From contig NZ_CP082276.1 in NCBI RefSeq assembly GCF_023746615.1, positions 1,674,001-1,738,000 of the forward strand: a DNA stretch of 64,000 nucleotides. Reading direction: 5' to 3'. The notes under the pieces were generated by a model that worked only from the letters and a program-made list of their open reading frames with translations, was not told the DNA's origin and searched no databases. Below are positions 42,707 through 51,360 of the stretch, piece by piece. Each line of letters begins with the position of its first letter. Positions within the stretch are counted from its first letter, which is position 1. This DNA comes from Grimontia kaedaensis (GTDB lineage Bacteria; Pseudomonadota; Gammaproteobacteria; Enterobacterales; Vibrionaceae). Made by a program: the position numbers and the translations under genes.

Positions 42707-43675
42707 ATGGCCATTAAAACGTCAGAACTGAATGCGCGTCTGTTTGGTAAAGCGGATAAACGTCGTGCTACCTCCGCACAGGAAGCGCAGAAAGCCGCTT
42801 CTGATAAAGCAGCGGTGATCGAACTTTCTGTTGCCGGTGAAGCCATTGTGGAATTTGAACTGGTGCGCGTGGCAGCAGGGGATGTCGCTAAACGCACATC
42901 CGTGTTCTCGGAAAATGCCCGTGAGCAATCTTTCCTCAATGAACTCGCCCTACAAGATATTCTCACCACATTGAAAGATCGCGGTCAGCAATATCCTGCT
43001 GTCGGTCGTTGGCTGGAAGGCGATAAGATTGAAGTGCTGGACGGTAGCCGCCGTCGTATGTCTTGTATCATTGCCAAGCAGGACTTCCTGATTTATGTCG
43101 CTAAAGGCATCAACAGTAAGCACGCAAAATTTCTTTCGGATGTGGCGAATGCGCACAAACCTTTGTCGCTATATGAGCGCGGCAAAGAGATGCAAGCCAT
43201 GCTAGATCGTGGAGATGTGCTTGATCAAAAAGAATTGGCAAAGGTGTGTCAGTGCAGCGAAGCTTTGGTGAGTGGTGCTTTGAAAGCGGCAGCGCTTCCT
43301 TTGTCACTGTTGCAAGCTTATCCAAGCGTTGCTGAGCTGGGTCGTCCAACGATCGTTAAGTTGCACAAGCTTTACTTCTCTTTGACGGATGACGAGAAAG
43401 TGGCCCTGGATGCGAAGTTCGAAGGGAGTCCAATTTGGCAAACCGTTGATGCCACTGGTGTTAGTCGTATTACCCGTGAAGTGACACTGGTTCTTGAGCA
43501 ATGGTGTGATTCACTCAAACCTAAGGTGACAAAACCTGAGGCTCCCTCTATTGATTTGATTAAAGGTCGCGCTAGCTACCGCCGCAAAGGCGATGCTATT
43601 TCGATTAATCTTAAGAAACTCAACGATGAAGATGCGGATGCCATTCTGGCATTTATAAAATCCATATTAGCTTGA
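42707..43675 (+). CDS. parB: chromosome 2 partition protein ParB2
   Basis: A 322-residue ParB of the chromosome-2 type, beginning MAIKTSELNARLFGKADKRRATSAQEAQ. The ParB/Srx CTPase region spans ~residues 50-130 (ARRMS-like SRRRMSCIIA), the helix-turn-helix is near 165-190 (LAKVCQCSEALVSGALKAAALP), and a C-terminal dimer domain follows. It binds TTTACANTGTAAA sites, six of which lie in this window. It starts 3 nt after the parA stop, so the pair is an operon closed by the terminator at 43688. Confidence 0.96.
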   Translation: MAIKTSELNARLFGKADKRRATSAQEAQKAASDKAAVIELSVAGEAIVEFELVRVAAGDVAKRTSVFSENAREQSFLNELALQDILTTLKDRGQQYPAVGRWLEGDKIEVLDGSRRRMSCIIAKQDFLIYVAKGINSKHAKFLSDVANAHKPLSLYERGKEMQAMLDRGDVLDQKELAKVCQCSEALVSGALKAAALPLSLLQAYPSVAELGRPTIVKLHKLYFSLTDDEKVALDAKFEGSPIWQTVDATGVSRITREVTLVLEQWCDSLKPKVTKPEAPSIDLIKGRASYRRKGDAISINLKKLNDEDADAILAFIKSILA

Positions 43676-43687
43676 TCTGACCACTTA

Positions 43688-43714
43688 AAACGCGCCACTC
43701 GGCGCGTTTTTTTT
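43688..43714 (+). terminator. Rho-independent terminator of parAB2
   Basis: AAACGCGCC (43688-43696) and GGCGCGTTT (43701-43709) form a 9-bp stem with loop ACTC, then T8. Confidence 0.92.
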
Positions 43715-43787
43715 ATGCCTACTTAGATCGCCGATATTTTAAGTCTCTCTCCACGATCGTATTTCCGTTATCATTGTTAGGTACTCA

Positions 43788-45851
43788 TTGATAGACGAAA
43801 AGACTGTGATTACGTACCCTCTTGAATTGCTACAGACACTGAAAGACAAGGCTAGATTAGGCTTTGTTCGATATCCCGTTTTTGTTTCCGGTGACGATGC
43901 TTTTTTAAAGAGCATGATTTCTGCCACCGACGTTGAATCAGTCATAAGTGATGAGCTGGAGGGTGATAACGTTCTCCCATGGAACAAAGCCCGTCAATTA
44001 CTCGGGAAGGAATCCGGGTCATTGGCGCTAGACCTTCGAACAGGCTTGGACGTCGATAAGCTCTGCGCAGCGGCTGGTTGTATTAAAGGCGGTGCCTTAC
44101 TTGTTCTGATTGTGGACGAAAACAGACGCCAGGAAAGCCGTTTCTATCAGCGCTTCCTTCGCTTTGGACAGCACTCGGCAGCGGCGTTTATTCGTCAGCA
44201 CGGTGAATCGTCTTTGCCGACGATGGACGTGATTGAAGTGAGAGGAGAACGGATTGATAGGGAAGCTGGTACAACCCAATCCCAACAATCTGCCATTGAA
44301 GCGATTAAGAGAGTGTTGAGCGGTCACCGTCGTCGTCCTGTTCTTCTTGTCGCAGACCGAGGCCGCGGAAAGTCATCTGCCATGGGCATTGCTGCTGCTG
44401 AATTGATGTGCCAATCTAACAAAAAGATTGCCGTGACTTCTCCACGCTTTTCGAATGTTGAAACCTTATTTACTCATGCTGCGGCCAGGGGCGTTTTATC
44501 AAAGAAAGGGCGTCTTTCGCTAACAGCAGATAATGGTAGCGAGCTCTTCTTTGTAGCGCCTGATGCTTTGTTGAGGGATGAACCTTCTTTTGACCTTCTC
44601 CTTGTTGACGAAGCGGCAGCGATTCCCCTTGCAATGTTGTCGAAAGTGCTTAGGGTCTACAGCAGGGTTGTATTTTCGTCTACCGAGCACGGCTATGAAG
44701 GAACAGGGCGCGCCTTCAGTACCCGATTCCGAGCCATGCTTAATGAAGAGGCTAAAGGCTGGCGCGAAGTCAGTCTGACTGAGCCCGTGCGCTGGGCCGA
44801 TAGTGATCCTTTGGAAGCTTGGCTGTTTAGCGCCTTTTTATTCGATGCCGAGCCTTCAACACCTGTAACCTCTGACGCCGCTATCACCATAAAGGCTATT
44901 GACCCAAAAACACTCCCCAATGACGAAGTTGTGCTAACGCAGCTGTTTTCTCTTTTGGTAACGGCGCATTATCAAACATCTCCCAATGATTTAGTGCAGC
45001 TTTTAGATGGGCAAGGACTTCGCTTACTCGGCGCATATTGTGGTGAAGTTTTGGTTGGGGCGCTATTGGCATCGAAAGAAGGTGGCTTCGAGCGCGAGCT
45101 AGCTGAGGCAGTCGTTGAAGGAAAGCGCCGTATTAAAGGTCATCTTCTTGCCCAGAGCCTTGCCGCTCATACGGGTAACGACGCTGTGTTGGCTGATCCC
45201 CTACTTAGGATTGTCCGTATCGCAGTGTTGCCAGCATTTCGTAAAAAAGGTATTGGGAGGCAATTAGTCAGAGCATTGGAAACAGTGGCCGATCTAGAAA
45301 ATATTAACGTAGTAGGAACCAGCTTCGGTGCAAACAGTGAACTTTGGCGATTCTGGTCTTCGTTGGGGTACCTGCCTTTGCGCTTAGGGGTTCAACGGGA
45401 TGCTGCTAGTGGTACTTACTCACTTCAGCTGGGTAAAGCAATTCAACGGAAACCTGATTGGTTTGATTCTCTACAAGCGTTGCTCTATCTCAACTTGAAT
45501 TACCAGTTAGCAGAACAGTTTTTTGACATGGAAACTGAATTGGTCGCCGAGCTGTTAACTGACTCGAACGCGGCTATCGCTCCTTCTCCCGCTGCACTTC
45601 ATCAGGTCAGCCTTTTTGCTCAAGGCAACCTGGGATACGATTTAGTCACTGGAAGCTTATGGCAGTGGTTTATTCATTGGCTTGCCACAAAAAGTACACA
45701 GAATGCAGTAGATGAAATGTGTTCGTTAATGATCGCCCGACTTCTTCAACGCCAGTCATGGTCGACTGTCTCTGTGAAATACGGCTTTCGCGGACGTAAA
45801 GACACAGAAGCCGCAATGCGTGATTGGACTCGCCAGCAGTTGCCCAAATAA
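43788..45851 (+). CDS. tmcA: tRNA(Met) cytidine acetyltransferase TmcA
   Basis: A 687-residue enzyme that acetylates C34 of elongator tRNA(Met) using acetyl-CoA and ATP. An N-terminal DUF1726-type domain is followed by the helicase-like ATPase module: Walker A ADRGRGKSSAMG (~residue 188), DLLLVDEAAAIP (DEAA box, ~265) and SSTEHGYEGTGRAF. The GNAT module is at ~380-560 with IVRIAVLPAFRKKGIGRQLV. The TTG start at 43788 is preceded by TTAGG; no better ATG is nearby, so a weak start is likely. It overlaps no neighbour and is followed 9 nt later by the PHP gene. Confidence 0.94.
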   Translation: MIDEKTVITYPLELLQTLKDKARLGFVRYPVFVSGDDAFLKSMISATDVESVISDELEGDNVLPWNKARQLLGKESGSLALDLRTGLDVDKLCAAAGCIKGGALLVLIVDENRRQESRFYQRFLRFGQHSAAAFIRQHGESSLPTMDVIEVRGERIDREAGTTQSQQSAIEAIKRVLSGHRRRPVLLVADRGRGKSSAMGIAAAELMCQSNKKIAVTSPRFSNVETLFTHAAARGVLSKKGRLSLTADNGSELFFVAPDALLRDEPSFDLLLVDEAAAIPLAMLSKVLRVYSRVVFSSTEHGYEGTGRAFSTRFRAMLNEEAKGWREVSLTEPVRWADSDPLEAWLFSAFLFDAEPSTPVTSDAAITIKAIDPKTLPNDEVVLTQLFSLLVTAHYQTSPNDLVQLLDGQGLRLLGAYCGEVLVGALLASKEGGFERELAEAVVEGKRRIKGHLLAQSLAAHTGNDAVLADPLLRIVRIAVLPAFRKKGIGRQLVRALETVADLENINVVGTSFGANSELWRFWSSLGYLPLRLGVQRDAASGTYSLQLGKAIQRKPDWFDSLQALLYLNLNYQLAEQFFDMETELVAELLTDSNAAIAPSPAALHQVSLFAQGNLGYDLVTGSLWQWFIHWLATKSTQNAVDEMCSLMIARLLQRQSWSTVSVKYGFRGRKDTEAAMRDWTRQQLPK

Positions 45852-45860
45852 GGATATGCA

Positions 45861-46631
45861 ATGAAACTTGTCGCTGATACCCACACTCACACTGTTGCCA
45901 GTGGTCATGCTTACAGCACAATTATGGAGAATGCAGTGCAGGCAAAATCTGCTGGTCTAAGCTATCTCTGTGTGACTGACCACGCCAGCACCATGCCAGG
46001 GGCACCTCATCATTGGCACTTCGTTAACCAACGTGTGATCCCCGACTTTCTCAGCGGTGTCCGTATTGTTCGCGGTGTTGAGGCAAACATCATGAATTCT
46101 AATGGCGATCTAGATATGCCGGCTTACGTGTACGCCAGTATGGAGTGGGTTAATGCCAGCTTACATGAAGCGGTTTTTCGTGCCCAAACTGAAGAAGCAC
46201 ATACGCAAGCGATGATTGGTGCGATGGAAACTCAACTGATTGATGCTATTGCTCATCCAGGTAACCCAAACTATCCAATAGATGCAGAAGCTGTCGTCAC
46301 AGCAGCAGCTAAACACGGTGTTGCCATTGAGCTCAATAATTCTTCATTGAATGGCTCTCGTAAAGGGAGCGAGCCATACTGTTTGTCCATTGCAGCATTG
46401 GCGAAAGAAAAGGGCGCGTTTGTTACAACAGGGTCTGATGCGCATTTCGCCATAGACATTGGCAACCTCTCTAGTGTACTTACCATGATAAAAAAGGTGG
46501 GACTTTCTGAAGAACAGGTCATCACCTCAAGTTCTGATCGCTTTCAATCTTTCCAAGGTTATCGATTTGCAGTTCGAAAGAAACGTGTCGAAGAGCTCTC
46601 TCGAAAAAGCGTAAATTTACACTGTAAATGA
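45861..46631 (+). CDS. PHP-domain phosphatase/hydrolase (YcdX-like)
   Basis: A 256-residue PHP-fold protein. Metal-binding motifs are ADTHTHTVASGHAYST (~5-20), LCVTDHAS (~37), RGVEANIM (~70), IAHPGNPN (~130) and TGSDAHFAIDIG (~192), matching YcdX-type trinuclear-zinc phosphatases. Substrates are uncertain. It follows tmcA by 9 nt. The last five codons double as a parS2 site (46616-46628), so that the gene's 3' end is constrained by centromere function. Confidence 0.9.
   Translation: MKLVADTHTHTVASGHAYSTIMENAVQAKSAGLSYLCVTDHASTMPGAPHHWHFVNQRVIPDFLSGVRIVRGVEANIMNSNGDLDMPAYVYASMEWVNASLHEAVFRAQTEEAHTQAMIGAMETQLIDAIAHPGNPNYPIDAEAVVTAAAKHGVAIELNNSSLNGSRKGSEPYCLSIAALAKEKGAFVTTGSDAHFAIDIGNLSSVLTMIKKVGLSEEQVITSSSDRFQSFQGYRFAVRKKRVEELSRKSVNLHCK
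46616..46628. other. parS2 centromere site (inside 3' end of ycdX-like gene)
   Basis: TTTACACTGTAAA, a full consensus match, covers codons for Leu-His-Cys-Lys immediately before the TGA. Confidence 0.85.
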
Positions 46632-46805
46632 ACATGGAAGTTTGCAGAGAATTGGATAAGAATTATCTAACATTCAATACATCCAATTTGTTGAATCATA
46701 AATATACTTTTATCTCTTATGTGTAGAGGAAAAAGGTGCTATTACGACTGTGCGTAGTTAGCTATCGCAGGTCAAGGGAAAAGCATTTGTCGGGGAGGCA
46801 GTACA

Positions 46806-47189
46806 ATGAATGATTACGAAAAGTTCTGCGATACCCTGATTGCAAAGTCAGGGGGAGAAAATGAGTGCAAACGCTTTCAAGCGAGAATAGAACTTGGTAC
46901 CGGGGGGATCCTCGCGCGTTTGTATGCCACTTCTTCCCCGATGCTTGAGAGCGAAGAAGAAGGCTTCGGACATCCTGTTGTTATTCACGATATCAGTCGC
47001 AGTGGTATGGCATTACTTACGATGGAAAGTATTGATTTAGAAGCAAATTATTTTCTTAAGGTCGTTGATATTCCTTCCCTGAAAGGGACATTGATCTACT
47101 GTAATGATCAGCCCGATGGTAAGTTTCGCTATGGATTCTGTTTGGATGAATGGCTTTCTGATGAAGAACACCAAAAGCTATCGCCCTAG
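46806..47189 (+). CDS. PilZ-domain c-di-GMP-binding protein
   Basis: A 127-residue single-domain PilZ protein. RFQAR (~residue 21) fits the RxxxR arm and DISRSGMAL (~62) fits the D/NxSxxG box that together hold c-di-GMP; the gap between them is longer than usual. KFRYGFCLDE near 112 is the closing beta strand. ATG 46806 follows GGGGAGG. As a c-di-GMP adaptor it fits with the LapD receptor gene nearby, but no direct partner is implied. It is followed by a terminator, so it is its own unit. Confidence 0.82.
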   Translation: MNDYEKFCDTLIAKSGGENECKRFQARIELGTGGILARLYATSSPMLESEEEGFGHPVVIHDISRSGMALLTMESIDLEANYFLKVVDIPSLKGTLIYCNDQPDGKFRYGFCLDEWLSDEEHQKLSP

Positions 47190-47213
47190 AGATGGATTAA
47201 GTTAACTTCCTGA

Positions 47214-47246
47214 TTTAAAAGCACACTGAATAGATGTGCTTTTTTG
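47214..47246. terminator. Rho-independent terminator after PilZ gene
   Basis: AAAAGCACA (47217-47225) and TGTGCTTTT (47235-47243) form a 9-bp stem with a 9-nt loop, followed by more T on the plus strand. Confidence 0.85.
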
Positions 47247-47473
47247 TATTTCACAACCTTGGACTAAACTTTGTTGTGAGGGGAGCATAATAGTCAAAAC
47301 TCTCTATAATTCATTTATATGACACGCGTATCTTAAATGAGTCGGTGGTCAATAATTAAATGAGATCTGATTCTAACTTGAGTGTTGTGGTGTTTCTTTC
47401 GAAGTGTCTCATCTATGTAGAATACGAATGTGACATTCGTTCGTAGTTTTAGTGTATTTATTTAGGGGATTAC

Positions 47474-49138
47474 ATGCTGCAACAGCTTTTGCGGCTATCT
47501 AACGATGGTCGCAGGGTCTACATGACTGTGGTACCTAAGGCAGACCAAGACGCGCCCCATATCGAAAAAAAGCACATTGTTGATTGGCTGGTACAACATA
47601 AAGTAGCCAGCTTTTTCCGCTTTGAAGAAACCATTGAAGCGGTGCTTGTGAAAATCAATGCTTCCAACGACGAGTGGAAGGGGGAGCCGGACGATGTTGT
47701 TGTCGCTGAACGCCGAGATGCTTCGGTCAGCGCGCGTTTTGACGACGAAAAAATGACAGCCTTCCTTCGTGTCAATGGTGCCTGTGGCGGCAATCCCATT
47801 AAGGGCAACGATCTCCTTGCTGCGCTCAAAGCGTCTCAGATCGTGCGTGGCGTAAAGAAACAAACCTTGCAGAAACTCCTTACCGCGTCCGCGCGCTTAA
47901 AACCTGGTGAGTACCTCGAAGTGCCTATCGCCAGTGGAAAATGGCCTATCCCTGGTGAAGATTCCAAGCTTGCTTACCTTGTTCAAGACAGTAAATCCCG
48001 TGTACTCCGCCCGCAAGAGCGCGAGGACGGTACCGTCGATATGCGTGATTTGGGCAAAATGATCACGGTTCAGGAAGGTCAGCCGCTTGCGAAACGAATC
48101 CCGCCGACAAAAGGGATCGAAGGATTCCGTGTGACGGGGGAAATCCTTCCAACGACTCCCGGTAGTGACGTTCCATTAAGACTTTATCCAGGCAGTAAAT
48201 TCAGCAATAACGATGAGAATGTGATTGTCGCAGAAGTGGCTGGATTACCAATCCTGCAACCGGATGGTGTCGAAGTCGACAATGCTTTGTGCATGAAGGC
48301 GGTAACTGTGGCTACTGGCCATGTTGATTTTGAAGGCAGTGTGGTGATTAACGGTGACGTTAACGCCGGTATGAAAGTGAACGCTACTGGTTCAATTACC
48401 GTTGGTGGTGTCGTGGAGTCAGCAACATTAACAGCTGGCGGTGACATCATTATTCACAATGGCATTCTTGGAAGGCAGGTTCAGTCTGAACAGGAAATTA
48501 CCACCAGCTTGAAAGCTAAAGGGTCAGTGGTTGCTAAATTCGCACAGTATGCGCGTATCGAAGCCAAAGGCGACATCAACATTAGCCAGCACGCGATGCA
48601 TTGCCGCACCTTCACTGAAAACCACTTGGTTGTGTGTGATGATAACAAACGTACGGGTACCTTGACTGGTGGTACACATGTTGCGCAGTGTGGTGTCAGA
48701 GCAGTCACCCTAGGGGCAGCATCTGGTGTTCACACAAATGTTCACGCATTTACTGGCCTCAGTGAATTAATGGAAGACACGATTAACCTATCGAAAGAGC
48801 TAGATCATGAACATGAACAGCTTATGAAGATAAAAGACGCTGAGATGAAGCTACTGCAACAGCCCGCGAACAAGCGCCCTGAGGAGCTAATAGAACGCTT
48901 GGCGTGGACTAAAACACACCACTTTGAGCGTATCGCTCAGATCAAGGCAAAGATGGAGCATAGCTCCTCTGAGCTCAGCTCGCTATATCGCCGTTACGTG
49001 ATTGAAGTTTACAAAAATTGCTTTCCTGGTGTTTACTGCCAGATAGGAGATACCTCAATTAATCTGGTCAATGAGTACGGGGCATGTAAATTTGTCACCA
49101 ACGGAAAAGAAGTCACCATTGAAAAATCTTCCTCCTAA
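47474..49138 (+). CDS. FapA-domain (DUF342) polar-localisation/flagellar-assembly-like protein
   Basis: A 554-residue protein of the FapA/DUF342 family. The N-terminal region is ~1-100; the FapA domain spans ~165-420, with VQEGQPLAKRIPPTKGIEGFRVTGE and a bactofilin-like right-handed beta-helix of repeats such as GHVDFEGSVVINGDVNAGMKVNATGSITVGG. A coiled coil at ~430-500 (LSKELDHEHEQLMKIKDAEMKLL) precedes a C-terminal domain. A related FapA in Vibrio vulnificus localises to the pole and controls flagellation with sugar-PTS input; whether this paralogue does so is unknown. AGGGGA precedes ATG 47474. Confidence 0.85.
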   Translation: MLQQLLRLSNDGRRVYMTVVPKADQDAPHIEKKHIVDWLVQHKVASFFRFEETIEAVLVKINASNDEWKGEPDDVVVAERRDASVSARFDDEKMTAFLRVNGACGGNPIKGNDLLAALKASQIVRGVKKQTLQKLLTASARLKPGEYLEVPIASGKWPIPGEDSKLAYLVQDSKSRVLRPQEREDGTVDMRDLGKMITVQEGQPLAKRIPPTKGIEGFRVTGEILPTTPGSDVPLRLYPGSKFSNNDENVIVAEVAGLPILQPDGVEVDNALCMKAVTVATGHVDFEGSVVINGDVNAGMKVNATGSITVGGVVESATLTAGGDIIIHNGILGRQVQSEQEITTSLKAKGSVVAKFAQYARIEAKGDINISQHAMHCRTFTENHLVVCDDNKRTGTLTGGTHVAQCGVRAVTLGAASGVHTNVHAFTGLSELMEDTINLSKELDHEHEQLMKIKDAEMKLLQQPANKRPEELIERLAWTKTHHFERIAQIKAKMEHSSSELSSLYRRYVIEVYKNCFPGVYCQIGDTSINLVNEYGACKFVTNGKEVTIEKSSS

Positions 49139-49166
49139 CGTTTCCCTTAAATACAGGTTACCGTCA

Positions 49167-49179
49167 TTTACACTGTAAA
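49167..49179. other. parS2 centromere site
   Basis: TTTACACTGTAAA, full consensus match, in the short gap between the fapA-like and lapB-like genes, just before the shared terminator. Confidence 0.85.
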
Positions 49180-49190
49180 GTGACAGGTAT

Positions 49191-49220
49191 AAAAAAAGCA
49201 CCGTTGAGGTGCTTTTCTTT
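49191..49220. terminator. bidirectional terminator between fapA-like gene and lap operon
   Basis: AAAAGCACC (49194-49202) and GGTGCTTTT (49208-49216) form a 9-bp stem with a 5-nt loop. T-rich runs follow on both strands, suiting the convergent genes. Confidence 0.85.
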
Positions 49221-49242
49221 TGCTTAAAAGGGCTGGCTTGTA

Positions 49243-51360
49243 TCAGCCTACCTTCTGAACTTTTCCATCTTTCAAAGCCTGCAATACAGCCAGTTTTGGC
49301 CCATCTGCCACGATGCTTCCTTGTTCGACCACTATGATACGGTCAACGACATCCAGCATACCGGTTTTGTGTGTATTGATGATCAGTGTCTCGTCGCGAC
49401 GAAGCGATGACATTTGCTGCTTAATATACTGCTCAGAGCGATTATCCATTGCACTGGTCGGCTCATCCATTAAAAGCACTGGTGGGCGGCCAAGCATTGC
49501 ACGGGCAATCGCGATGGACTGACGTTGTCCACCTGACAGCTGGTTGCCTCCTTCACCGACCTGGCGCTCAAGACCTGCCGGGTCGCGCTGCGTAAACGTC
49601 GTGACTCCGGAGCGGTTAGCGGCATCCAGAATATCGCGATCGTCTGCCAATGGACGTCCCAAAGTGATGTTGTCGCGGATGGATCCGAAGAACAGAATAG
49701 GGTCTTGCGGTACGCAGCCTATATTACGTCGTATATCTATGTTATGGATTTGGCTGATGTCGGTCTCATCGATACGTACAGAGCCTTCCGTCGGACGATA
49801 CAGACCCATTAGTAGTCTGCTAAGAGTTGTCTTGCCTGAACCGATACGTCCGATGATAGCCACTTTCTCTCCAGGAAGGATAGTGAAAGAAATATCACGG
49901 AGTGCTGCCATTTCTGAATTGGGGTAGTTAAAGTTCACGCGATCGAACTCAATCTTGCCACGGATGATAGGGCGGTGAATGTAGCGTTTCCCTTCTTCCT
50001 GTTCGGATGGCATGTCCATTAGTTGACTGATGATCTCCATCGCTGATTTAGCCTGATTGTAGCGCGTTGAAAGCAGTGATAGCTGAACCATGGGGCCTAC
50101 GGCGCGGGAGCTCAACATGGTAGCGGCTATCAATCCACCCATGGTCAGGTCACCCGCTGAAATCAGATAAACACCAAATACTATCATTGCAACATTCACA
50201 AACTGCTGGATAAAGCCTGCGGCGTTTTGAACGGAATCGGTAAGACGGCGAGTTTTGATACCCCAGTTCGCCATATGTGCGACCGCTTCTTCCCAGCGGT
50301 ATTGGAACTGGCTTTCTGCACCAAATAGCTTGATGGTTTCCAAGCCAGCTAGACTTTCAATCAGATTGGCGTTTTTCTGAGAAGAGAGGCGGGAGCCCTC
50401 TTCAATGGTGTGACGTAGTGGCTTTTGGATGATGGCTGCGTGGATCATCAGAATCAGCACGGCGGCGATAGGGACGATGACCAATGGTCCTGCCACAATC
50501 CAGATGATAAACAGGAAGAAGAAGGCAAAAGGTAAATCAATCAATGCGGAGACAGATGCAGAGGTAAAGAAATCCCTTATGGATTCGAATTCCTGCATGT
50601 GGCGCGCGAAAGCACCGACGGAGGGCGGTCGTGCCTCCATACGTATGCCCATGACCTTCTCGAAAATCCGCGACGAGATCAGTAAGTCAGACTTCTTTCC
50701 CGAAATATCGATGAAGTAACTTCGCAACATCTTGAGTACAAGATCGAAAATGAAGATGACGAAGACACCCGTGGCCAAAACCCAAAGGGAGTCGAACGCC
50801 AAATTAGGTACGATTTTGTCGTAAACCAGACGGGAGAAAAGTGGGGTAGCGATAGCAAAAGTATTGATAAAAATGGAAGCTATCAGCACATCGCGGTAAA
50901 TCGAACGCGACTCCCAAAGCGTGCTCCAAAACCAGTGGCCTTGTCGCTCTTTGAGAATCTCCGGAGAGCGCTCATCGTAGCGAAAGTGTTTTTTCAGTAA
51001 GAAAACTCGCCCAAGGTAGTCTTCTTCCAGTTCGCTGATAGGGCGGACTGCAGGCGTAGTATCGGTGAGCGGCTCAACCACTTCCGCTTCACCGGTTTCG
51101 TGGTTAATGCTCTGAAGCACACATGCCTGATTGTCTTTGAGCAATAAAACACAAGGACAGAGCATGGGAGACAAGTCTTTGAGTGCCTGTCGGCTCTCTT
51201 TAGCATCAATTCCCGCCCGCTCTGCAGCGCGAGGAAATAGAAACGGGGAAAGGAATCCGTCAGAAATTGGCAGGCCGGATACCAGAGCATCCGGCGAATT
51301 TGATTGGCCGAAGTATCGACTGACGTAAACCAAAGATTGCAGCAGGGGGTCTTTAACCAT
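49243..51360 (-). CDS. lapB: type I secretion ABC exporter, LapB-like
   Basis: A 705-residue exporter. The start at 51360 (MVKDPLLQSLVYVSRYFGQ) overlaps the lapD stop by 8 nt; the frame opens at 51402 inside lapD. Residues ~1-125 are a C39-like peptidase domain without the catalytic Cys, as in HlyB/LapB exporters. Membrane helices lie at ~150-430 (IFINTFAIATPLFSRLVYDKI is the first). The ATPase has IGRIGSGKTT (Walker A), LSGGQRQSIAIARAM and VLLMDEPTSAMD. It exports a giant RTX adhesin in known Lap systems. It is the last gene of the operon. Confidence 0.93.
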   Translation of the reverse strand: MVKDPLLQSLVYVSRYFGQSNSPDALVSGLPISDGFLSPFLFPRAAERAGIDAKESRQALKDLSPMLCPCVLLLKDNQACVLQSINHETGEAEVVEPLTDTTPAVRPISELEEDYLGRVFLLKKHFRYDERSPEILKERQGHWFWSTLWESRSIYRDVLIASIFINTFAIATPLFSRLVYDKIVPNLAFDSLWVLATGVFVIFIFDLVLKMLRSYFIDISGKKSDLLISSRIFEKVMGIRMEARPPSVGAFARHMQEFESIRDFFTSASVSALIDLPFAFFFLFIIWIVAGPLVIVPIAAVLILMIHAAIIQKPLRHTIEEGSRLSSQKNANLIESLAGLETIKLFGAESQFQYRWEEAVAHMANWGIKTRRLTDSVQNAAGFIQQFVNVAMIVFGVYLISAGDLTMGGLIAATMLSSRAVGPMVQLSLLSTRYNQAKSAMEIISQLMDMPSEQEEGKRYIHRPIIRGKIEFDRVNFNYPNSEMAALRDISFTILPGEKVAIIGRIGSGKTTLSRLLMGLYRPTEGSVRIDETDISQIHNIDIRRNIGCVPQDPILFFGSIRDNITLGRPLADDRDILDAANRSGVTTFTQRDPAGLERQVGEGGNQLSGGQRQSIAIARAMLGRPPVLLMDEPTSAMDNRSEQYIKQQMSSLRRDETLIINTHKTGMLDVVDRIIVVEQGSIVADGPKLAVLQALKDGKVQKVG

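Noticed and set aside
51235..51360. An active C39 peptidase in the LapB-like exporter
   Set aside because: The N-terminal domain has the fold length but not the catalytic Cys motif, as expected for exporters of C-terminally targeted RTX proteins.
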